Source: Chitinophaga nivalis (GTDB taxonomy: Bacteria > Bacteroidota > Bacteroidia > Chitinophagales > Chitinophagaceae). From it: a stretch of 64,000 nucleotides of DNA. Location: assembly GCF_025989125.1 (NCBI RefSeq), contig NZ_JAPDNR010000001.1, positions 5,878,087-5,942,086 on the forward strand, in the 5' to 3' direction. Under the pieces are notes generated by a model. The model did no database searches and had not been told where the DNA came from. It saw nothing but the letters and a program-made list of their open reading frames with translations. The position numbers and the translations under genes are program-made. This document shows, piece by piece, positions 9,062 through 21,000 of the stretch. How positions within the stretch are numbered: the first letter of the stretch is position 1; every line of letters starts with the position of its first letter.

Positions 9062-12000
9062 ATGACGAAGAAAAAACTCCTTGCTATAAAATATTGTTTG
9101 ACTGCATGGCTGCTGGTTTTAGCTATCGGCGTCAGCGCGCAGTCTGCCACCTACAAAAATACGACCGGTGTAAGTGGTACGCCTTCCCTGAGTGGAAACC
9201 AGGTGAGTGATATTTCCGTTACGACGTACCGGTTTCCTGCCATAGGACTGGCTTTGTCTGCCAGTGCTCCCGATCTGCAGGCAGACGACAGCTATAATAT
9301 CACGTATACGTATACACTTAAAAATATGGGAGGACTGGATCTGACCAATGTGCATATCAACAGCTCATTTACCAGTACGTTCCCCAACCCGATGACCTAC
9401 ACGATCACTTCCGTGACGGGTCAGGGTATCAGCACCAACAGTAATTTTAAAGGAACCGATGCACAGCCGTTGCTCACTCATACCAACGCTACACTGACAG
9501 CGGGTACGACTGCTACTGTGACCGTTGTGGTAAACCTTAAAAATAATGGTCAATACGGCACCTTTAACACCCAGCCGGAAGTAGCTGCCCAGGCAGGTAC
9601 CTCCCTACTGAACGACAAATCCGTCAACGGTAAGGAACCGGATGCTAACGGTAACGGCTCTCCGGTGGACGACCAATCCCCGACTCCTGTTACGCTGCAG
9701 CGCCCGGATATAGCCGTTGTTAAAACCGCCAGTACGTTGACACCCTATGTCGGCAACAATATTGTTTTCACCATCACGGTTACCAACAAAGGCGACGGTG
9801 ATGCCGTAAATGTAACCGTCACAGAAGCACCCGGAAATGGATTCACCTACGTGAGTAATACCGTTACCACAGGTACCTCCTATAACAATACCAGTAAAAT
9901 ATGGACGATAGATAAACTCAAAAGCGGGGAATCCAAAACCCTTACCTTGACGATGAAAGTCAATGCAACCGGTAGCTATGTAAATACTGCCACCAGTATA
10001 CATCCGGAAGATATCGTTCCCACTAACAACAGCTACTCCGTTATCGTTACGCCGCTGCCATCTGCCGATGTACAAATTGTAAAAACAGCCAGCAAAGATT
10101 CTGTGAATGTGCGCGAAAACGTAACCTACACCCTTACTGCCTCTAACAATGGTCCCAGCGACGCCACCACGGTAGTGGTAACGGATGTCTTACCTGCCGG
10201 CATCACGCCGGTACTTCCACTGTCAGGTGGACTGACTTACGATAATAGTACCCGTACCGTTACCTGGAACATCGGAGCAATGCCTGCAGGCGCCACCGCA
10301 CTGGTACAAACAATTACAGCCACCGTAACGGAAGATGTACCCAGAACAAACTTTAAGAACACCGCCAATATCAAGCAGCACGAATATGATCCGAAAACCA
10401 GCAATAACAGTTCCACGGTAACCGTGGTACCTAAGCAGTATGTGGATCTGGAAGTAAAAAAATCAATCAGTGTTCCTTCTCCCTTATATCCGGCAGACCA
10501 GGCCACCTTTACTATTACCGTCAGCAACATAGGTACCAACAACTGTTATGATGCCAATGTATCAGATGTGCTGCAATCCGGGTATCTTAACGGTATCGCC
10601 ACTCCTTCTCTGGGAACGTTCAGTAATAATACCTGGAAGATAGGCACCCTCCTGAAAGGACAAAGCGCTACATTAATCTACAAAGCGACCGTACAACCTA
10701 AAGGAAACTATAATAATAAAGCCACCGCATATACTACAGACAATGATATTGACCTGACAAACAATGAGGCCAGTATTGCTCCTCCGGTAGTCACACCGCG
10801 CATGGATCTGAAAGTAGCTATTGCTCCCGGCGGCACCGCAACGGCAGGTAATAACTATACTTTCAATATCACTGCCACCAATGACGGACCGAGTGATGCG
10901 ACCGGCGTGGCAGTCGAAAATGTTAAACTACCTACAGGATACACCTTTGTTTCGGGGGTTCCCAGCTCCGGTACCTACGACCCGGCTACCGGTATCCTCT
11001 ATATTGGCAGCCTGCCGGCCGGTGCCCAGGTTACATTGGCCCTTACAGGTACAATTAAACCGGATGCCAGCGCTTACAGCCTGACTGCACATGTATATGG
11101 CACCGAAACAGAAATCACCCTCAGCAACAATACTGCTACCAGTAGTCCTGCCATTAAACAGGTTACTGACCTGAGTATCACTAAAACGGTGGATATAGCT
11201 ACACCGGATGTCGGTACCAATGTGACCTTTACCCTCACAGCAAAAAATAATGGTCCCAGTAAAGCTACCAGTGTTAAAGTAACAGATGCTTTGCCATCAG
11301 GATATACTTTCCTGTCTGCTGCTACACCAACAGGCACTTATACTGCTCCCAACTGGGCTATCGGTCAGCTTAATCCAAACGAAAGTGTGGTGCTGACTAT
11401 TACCGCAAAAGTAAATGCAACCGGTAATTACCAGAATAAGGCTACTATCAGCGGTGCAGAAACAGATAATAATACGGCCAACAATACCGCCAGCCGCAGT
11501 ACTACGCCGGTTAGTGTGGCAGATGTTAAAGTAACCAAAACGATAGATATTACCCATCCGGATGCCGGCAGCACCGTTACCTTCACCATCACGGCAACGA
11601 ACGATGGCCCAAGTATAGCGAAAGCTGTAACCGTCACCGATTTATTGCAAAACGGCTACGGTATGGTAACGGCGGCCGTTACGACCGGCACCTATACAAA
11701 GCAAAGCGGTATCTGGAACATCGGAGATATGACAGCGGGTAAATCAGAAACCCTTACCATCATCGTAAAGGTATTGGGTACTGGCACTTATGGCAATACC
11801 GCCACTATTGCTACGACCACAAAAGATAAAAACCCGGGCAACAATACGGCTACCATCACTCCGCCTACTGTAAAAGCAATTACAGACCTGCAGATAGAGA
11901 AAACGGCGGATAAAACAACTGCAGATGCTTCCGCAAAAGTGACATTCACGCTGCAAGCTACCAACAAAGGCGCCAGCCCTGCTACGCAGGTAAAGGTAAC

Positions 12001-15000
12001 CGACCTGCTGCCTTCCGGTTTCACTTTTGAAAGCACAGTGCCAGCGAATGCTTCTTATAATGCAGGTAATGGTGTATGGACCATTGGTAACCTGGATAGT
12101 GGCGCTGTACAAACCATCCAGATTATAGCAACGGTTAATCCGGAAGGTAACTACACCAACACCGCTACTATTACCGGCGATGAGCATGACCCTAATACCA
12201 CTAATAACACCAGCAGTGTGACCGTTACCCGTGTAGCCGTTACCGATCTGGCAGTAGTAAAAACGGTAGATAACCCCACACCGGATGCAGGCGCTATCGT
12301 AACCTTCACCATTAAAGCCACCAACCACGGACCTAGCAAGGCTACCCTGGTAGCGGTGAATGATCCGTTACCAAATGGGTATGCGCTCATCAGCACCACA
12401 CCTGCTATCGACGCCAATGGTACATGGACTATCGGTGATATGGATAAAGATGCCGTAGCTACCCTCACCGTTAAAGCCAAAGTACTGGCTACCGGTAACT
12501 ATACCAACACAGCTACCATCGCAGGTACAGAAACAGATCGTAACACCACCAATAATACCAGCACGGCTACGCCGGTACCGGTACCAGTGGCTGATCTGCG
12601 TGTAGTAAAAATAATCAGCAATCAACAACCTGACGCGGGCAGCAGCGTGACCTTCACCATCACCGCTACCAACGATGGCCCTAACACCGCCATCGCCACC
12701 ACCGTCAACGATAAACTGTTATCAGGGTATGCTTTCAAATCAGCTACGCCGTCTATAGGCACCTATAATGCCGCGACTGGCGTATGGTCACTCGGCGACA
12801 TGGTTTCCGGTCAGCAGGAAACCTTGACCATTGAAGCCGATGTGTTGCCAACAGGAGATTATAACAACACCGCTACGGTTACATCAACAATAAAAGATAA
12901 TAACCTGACCAACAATACCGCCACCATCACCACCCCACAGGTACGACGGGTTGCGGACCTGGTGATAGAAAAAACGGCAGATAAAACAACCGCGGATGCC
13001 GGCACGAAAGTGGTCTTTACACTCAAGGCCACCAACAACGGAGTAAATAACGCTACGAATGTAAAAGTAACCGATCTGTTACCGGACGGCTTCACTTTTG
13101 AAAGCATCCTGCCCGCAGCAACCGCTTACAATGCTGCCACCGGTATATGGACCATCGGTACGTTGAACAGCAACGCCAGCCAGACAGTCACCATCACGGC
13201 CACTGTTAATCCGGAAGGCAATTATACCAACACCGCTACCATCGCCGGCGACGAACATGATCCTAATACTGCCAATAACACCAGCAGTGTGACCATTACT
13301 CGTGTAGCCGTTACCGATCTGGCAGTAGTAAAAACAGTAGATAACAACACACCGGATGCAGGCGCTGTCGTGAACTTCACCATTAAAGCCACCAACCACG
13401 GACCTAGCAAGGCTACCCTGGTGGCAGTGAAGGATCCGTTGCCAAACGGCTATGCGCTGATCAGCACCACACCTGCTATCGACGCCAATGGTACATGGAC
13501 CATTGGTGATATGGATAAAGATGCCGTCGCTACCCTCACCGTTAAAGCCAAAGTACTGGCTACCGGTAACTATACCAACACAGCTACCATCGCAGGTACG
13601 GAAACAGATCGTAACACCACCAATAATACCAGCACTGTTACACCGGTGCCGGTACCAGTGGCTGATCTGCGCATTGCAAAAACAATCAGCAACCAACAAC
13701 CGGATGCGGGCAGCAGCGTGACCTTCACCATCACGGCTACCAACGACGGTCCTAACACCGCCATCGCCACCACCGTCAACGATAAACTGCTATCAGGATA
13801 TTCCTTTAAATCAGCTACGCCGTCTATAGGAACCTATGTTCCCGCGACTGGCGTATGGTCACTCGGCGACATGATTTCCGGTCAGCAGGAGACGTTGACC
13901 ATTGAAGCCGATGTGTTGCCAACAGGAGATTATAACAACACCGCTACGGTTACGTCAACAGTAAAAGATAATAACCTGACCAACAATACCGCCACCATCA
14001 CCACGCCACAGGTACGGCCTGTTGCGGACTTGGTGATAGAAAAAACGGCGGATAAAACAACCGCGGATGCCGGCACGAAAGTGGTCTTTACACTCAAGGC
14101 CACCAACAACGGAGCCAGTAACGCTACGAATGTAAAAGTAACCGATCTGTTACCGGACGGATTTACTTTCGAAAGCATCCTGCCGGCGGCAACCACTTAC
14201 GATGCTGCCACTGGTATATGGACCATCGGTACGTTGAACAGCAACGCCAGCCAGACAGTCACCATCACGGCTACGGTTAATCCGGAAGGCAACTATACCA
14301 ACACCGCTACCATCGCCGGCGATGAGCATGATCCTAATACTGCCAATAACACCAGCAGTGTAACCATTACCCGTGTAGCCGTTACCGATCTGGCAGTATT
14401 GAAAACAGTAGATAACCCTACACCGGATGCAGGTGCTATCGTGAACTTCACAATCAAAGCCACCAACCACGGACCTAGCAAGGCTACCCAGGTAGTCGTG
14501 AATGATCCGTTACCAACTGGTTATGCGCTCATCAGCACCACGCCTGTTATCAACGCCAATGGTACATGGACCATTGGTGATATGGATAAAGATGCCGTAA
14601 CCACCCTCACCGTGAAAGCCAAAGTACTGGCTACTGGTAACTATACCAACACGGCTACCATCACTGGTACGGAAACAGATCGTAACACCACCAATAATAC
14701 CAGCACTGTTACGCCGGTACCGGTACCAGTGGCAGATCTGCGTGTAGTAAAAACAATCAGCAACCAGCAACCCGATGCGGGCAGCAGTGTGACCTTCACC
14801 ATCACGGCTACCAACGATGGCCCTAACACCGCCATCGCCACCACCGTCAACGATAAACTGCTATCAGGATATTCCTTTAAGTCGGCTACGCCGTCTATAG
14901 GAACCTATGTTCCCGCGACTGGCGTATGGTCACTCGGCGACATGATTGCCGGTCAGCAGGAGACGTTGACCATTGAAGCCGATGTGTTGCCAACAGGAGA

Positions 15001-18000
15001 TTATAACAACACCGCTACGGTTACGTCAACAGTGAAAGATAATAACCTGACCAACAATACCGCCACCATCACCACGCCACAGGTACGCCCTGTTGCGGAC
15101 CTGGTGATCGAAAAAACGGCGGATAAAACAACTGCGGATGCCGGAGCGAAAGTGGTCTTTACACTCAAAGCCTCCAACAACGGAGCTAGTAACGCTACGA
15201 ATGTAAAAGTGACCGATCTGTTACCAGCCGGATTTACTTTTGAAAGCATCCTGCCTGCAGCTACCACTTATGATGCCGCCACCGGTATATGGACCATCGG
15301 TACGTTGAACAGCAACGCCAGCCAGACAGTTACCATCACGGCGACGGTTAATCCGGAAGGCAGCTATATCAACACCGCTACCATCGCCGGCGATGAGCAT
15401 GATCCTAACACCGCCAATAACACCAGCAGTGTGACCGTTAACCGTGTAGCCGTTACCGATCTGGCAGTAGTGAAAACAGTAGATAACCCCACACCGGATG
15501 CAGGCGCTATCGTAACCTTCACCATTAAAGCCACCAACCACGGACCTAGCAAGGCTACCCTGGTGGCAGTGAAGGATCCGTTGCCAAACGGCTATGCGCT
15601 GATCAGCACCACACCTGCTATCGACGCAAATGGTACATGGACCATTGGTGATATGGATAAAGATGCCGTAGCCACCCTTACCGTGAAAGCCAAAGTACTG
15701 GCTACCGGTAACTATACCAACACGGCTACCATCACGGGTACGGAAACAGATCGTAACACCATCAATAATACCAGCACCATCACACCGGTGCCGGTACCAG
15801 TGGCAGATCTGCGCGTGGTGAAAACCATCAGCAACCAACAACCGGATGCGGGCAGCAGTGTGACCTTCACCATCACGGCTACCAACGATGGCCCTAACAC
15901 CGCCACTGCCACCACCGTCAACGATAAACTGCTATCAGGATATTCCTTTAAATCGGCTACGCCGTCTATAGGAACCTATAATGCCGCAACTGGCGTATGG
16001 TCACTCGGCGACATGATTTCCGGTCAGCAGGAAACCTTGACCATTGAAGCCGATGTATTACCAACAGGAGATTACAACAACACGGCTGCCGTTACGTCAA
16101 CAGTGAAGGATAATAACCTGACCAACAATACCGCCACCATCACCACCCCACAGGTACGCCCTGTTGCGGACCTGGTGATAGAAAAAACGGCAGATAAAAC
16201 AACCGCGGATGCGGGATCAAAAGTGGTCTTTACGCTCAAAGCCTCCAACAACGGAGCTAGTAACGCTACGAATGTAAAAGTGACCGATCTGTTACCGACA
16301 GGCTTCACTTTCGAAAGCATCCTGCCAGCAGCAACCGCTTACAATGCTGCCACCGGTATATGGACCATCGGTACGTTGAACAGCAATGCCAGCCAGACAG
16401 TCACCATCACGGCGACGGTTAATCCGGAAGGCAGCTATACCAACACCGCTACCATCGCCGGTGACGAACATGATCCTAACACCGCCAATAACACCAGCAG
16501 TGTGACCGTTACCCGTGTAGCCGTTACCGATCTGGAGGTATTGAAAACAGTAGATAACCCTACACCGGATGCTGGCGCTATCGTAACATTCACCATTAAA
16601 GCCACCAACCACGGACCTAGCAAGGCTACCCAGGTAGTGGTGAATGATCCGTTACCAACTGGTTATGCGCTCATCAGCACCACGCCTGCTATCAACGCCA
16701 ATGGCACCTGGACCATCGGTGATATGGATAAAGATGCCGTAGCCACCCTCACCGTGAAAGCCAAAGTACTGGCTACCGGTAACTATGCCAACACGGCTAC
16801 CATCACGGGTACGGAAACAGATCGTAACACCACCAATAATACCAGCACCATCACACCAGTGCCGGTACCAGTGGCAGATCTGCGTGTAGTAAAAACAATC
16901 AGCAACCAACAACCGGATGCGGGCAGCAGTGTGACCTTCACCATCACCGCTACCAACGATGGCCCTAACACCGCCACCGCTACCACCGTCAACGATAAAC
17001 TGCTGTCAGGGTATTCCTTCAAATCGGCCACGCCGTCTAAAGGAACCTATAATGCCGCGACTGGCCTGTGGTCACTCGGAGACATGATCGCTGGTCAGCA
17101 GGAGACGTTGACCATTGAAGCCGATGTGTTGCCAACAGGAGATTATAACAACACCGCAACTGTTACTTCAACAGTGAAGGACATCAACCTGACCAATAAT
17201 ACCGCTACCATCACTACGCCACAGGTACGACCTATTGCGGACCTGGTGATAGAAAAAACAGTGGATAAAACAACTGCGGATGCCGGAGCAAAAGTGATCT
17301 TTACACTCAAAGCCTCCAACAACGGAGCTAGTAACGCTACGAATGTAAAAGTGACCGATCTGTTACCAACAGGCTTCACTTTCGAAAGCATCCTGCCCGC
17401 AGCAACCACATACGATGCCGCCACCGGCATATGGACCATCGGTACGTTGAACAGCAATGCCAGCCAGACAGTCACCATCACGGCGACGGTTAATCCGGAG
17501 GGCAACTATACCAACACCGCTACCATCGCCGGCGACGAACATGATCCTAACACCACCAATAACACCAGCAGTGTGACCGTTACCCGTGTAGCCGTTACCG
17601 ATCTGGCAGTATTGAAAACAGTAGATAATCCCACACCTGATGTTGGCGCTATCGTAAACTTCACCATTAAAGCCACCAACCACGGACCCAGCAAGGCTAC
17701 CCTGGTGGCAGTGAAGGATCCGTTGCCAACTGGCTATGCGCTCATCAGCACCACGCCTGCTATCGACGCCAATGGTACATGGAACATCGGTGATATGGAT
17801 AAAGATGCCGTAGCCACCCTCACCGTTAAAGCCAAAGTTTTGGCTACCGGTAACTATGCCAACACGGCTACCATCGCTGGTTTGGAAACAGATCGTAACA
17901 CCACCAATAACACCAGCACTGTTACACCGGTGCCGGTACCAGTGGCTGATCTGCGCGTGGTGAAAACAATCAGCAACCAACAACCCGATGCCGGCAGCAA

Positions 18001-21000
18001 CGTGACCTTCACCATCACCGCTACCAACGATGGCCCTAACACCGCCACCGCTACCACCGTCAATGATAAACTGCTGTCAGGGTATTCCTTCAAATCGGCC
18101 ACACCGTCTAAAGGCACCTATAATGCCGCGACTGGCGTATGGTCTCTCGGAGACATGATTGCCGGGCAGCAGGAGACGTTGACCATTGAAGCCAATGTGT
18201 TGCCAACAGGAGATTATAACAACACCGCTACGGTTACTTCAACAGTGAAGGACATCAACCTGACCAATAATACCGCTACCATCACTACGCCACAGGTACG
18301 ACGGGTTGCAGACCTGGTGATCACCAAAACAGTGGATAAAACAACTGCGGATGCCGGAGCAAAAGTGGTCTTTACACTCAAAGCCTCCAACAACGGAGCT
18401 AGTAACGCTACCAATGTAAAAGTGACCGATCTGTTACCGACAGGCTTCACTTTCGAAAGCATCCTGCCCGCAGCAACTACTTACGATGCCGCCACTGGCA
18501 TATGGACCATCGGTACGTTGAACAGCAACGCCAGCCAGACAGTAACCATCACGGCTACGGTTAATCCGGAAGGCAGCTATACCAACACCGCTACCATCGC
18601 AGGCGACGAGCATGATCCGAATACTACGAATAACACCAGCAGTGTTACTGTTAATCGTGTAGCCGTTACCGATCTGGCAGTAGTAAAAACGGTAGATAAC
18701 CCCACACCGGATGCAGGCGCTATCGTAAACTTCACCATTAAAGCCTCCAACCACGGACCCAGCAAGGCTACCCAGGTAGTGGTAAATGATCCGTTACCAA
18801 CTGGTTATGCGCTCATCAACACCACGCCTGTTATCGACGCCAATGGTACATGGACCATCGGTGATATGGACAAAGATGCCGTAGCCACCCTCACCGTGAA
18901 AGCCAAAGTATTGGCTACCGGTAACTATACCAACACGGCTACCATCACGGGGACAGAAACAGATCGTAACACCACCAACAATACCAGCACTGTTACGCCG
19001 GTGCCGGTACCAGTGGCTGATCTGCGCGTGGCAAAAACAATCAGCAATCAGCAACCTGACGCGGGTAGCAGCGTGACCTTCACCATCACTGCTACTAATG
19101 ATGGACCTAACACCGCCACCGCTACCACCGTCAACGATAAACTGCTGTCAGGGTATTCCTTCAAATCGGCCACGCCGTCTAAAGGAACCTATAATGCCGC
19201 GACTGGCCTGTGGTCACTCGGAGACATGATCGCTGGTCAGCAGGAGACGTTGACCATTGAAGCCGATGTGTTGCCAACAGGAGATTATAACAACACCGCA
19301 ACTGTTACTTCAACAGTGAAGGACATCAACCTGACCAACAATACCGCTACCATCACTACGCCACAGGTACGACGGGTTGCAGACCTGGTGATAGAAAAAA
19401 CAGTGGATAAAACAACCGCGGATGCCGGAGCGAAAGTGGTCTTTACACTCAAAGCCTCCAACAACGGAGCCAGTAACGCTACGAATGTAAAAGTGACCGA
19501 TCTGTTACCAACAGGCTTCACTTTTGAAAGTATCCTGCCAGCAGCAACTACTTACGATGCCGCCACTGGCATATGGACCATCGGTACGTTGAACAGCAAC
19601 GCCAGTCAGACAGTCACCATCACGGCGACGGTTAATCCGGAAGGCAACTATACCAACACCGCTACCATCACCGGCGATGAGCATGATCCTAACACCGCCA
19701 ATAACACCAGCAGTGTGACCGTTAACCGTGTAGCCGTTACCGATCTGGCAGTAGTAAAAACAGTAGATAACCCTACACCGGATGCTGGCGCTATCGTGAA
19801 CTTCACCATTAAAGCCACCAACCACGGACCTAGCAAGGCTACCCTGGTGGCAGTGAAGGATCCGTTGCCAAACGGCTATGCGCTGATCAGCACCACACCT
19901 GCTATCGACGCCAATGGTACATGGACTATCGGTGATATGAATAAAGATGCCGTAGCCACCCTTACCGTGAAAGCCAAAGTATTGGCTACCGGTAGCTATA
20001 CCAACACGGCTACTATCACAGGTGCAGAAACAGATCGTAACACTACCAACAATACCAGCACTGTTATACCGGTGCCGGTACCAGTAGCTGATCTGCGCGT
20101 GGTGAAAACAATCGGTAGCAGCACGCCTGATGTAAACAGTCAGGTAACATTTACCATCACGGCTACAAATGGAGGGCCATCTGACGCCACCGGTATAACT
20201 GTAACGGATATACTCCAATCCGGTTATCACTTTGATCAGGCGATCACCGCTACCGGCGCCTATAATGCTGCTACCGGCAAATGGAACATCGGCAACCTGT
20301 CCAATGGTCAGTCGGCTACCCTGCAGATAAAGGCAACGGTAAACCCTGACGGGGACTATAGCAATATTGCCATCATTAAAGGAAATGAGAAAGATAACCA
20401 TCCAACTGATAACCAAAGCGCCATTACAACGCCTACACCTATACCGGTAGCTGATTTACAAGTAACCAAAACAGTAGATCAGTCCATTCCGGGCACCGGT
20501 GATATCGTCCACTTTACGATCACTGTAAAAAACAATGGCGCCAGCAAAGCCACGCATGTACAGGTAACTGATCTGCTGGAATCTGGTTTTACATTCCGGC
20601 AGGCAACAGCTGATAAAGGCAGTTATACTCCGCAGACCGGCATCTGGAACATTGGTACTATGCAAGCCAACGAAACCGTTGTATTGCAGGTAAGCGCCCA
20701 GGTAAATACGACAGGTAGCTATACCAACACAGCTACCGTTAAAGGCGCAGAAAAAGATCCGGCAACCACTAATAACAGCAGTACGGTTATTGTTAAACCA
20801 ACTCCTGTTGTTGATCTGCACATCAACAAGACGGTTTCCAATATGACGCCGATACATGGTACCGCCGTTTCCTTTACCATCAAGGTTGGCAACAATGGTC
20901 CAAGCGATGCAACCGGTGTAACGGTAACGGATATACTGGCTGCCGGATACACCTTTACCTCTGCGAAAGTAACGACCGGTAATTATGATGTCGTAAGCGG

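Noticed and set aside
11875..20090. CRISPR array as explanation of the regular repeats
   Set aside because: The repeats are long, in frame and coding, without short palindromic repeats or unique spacers.
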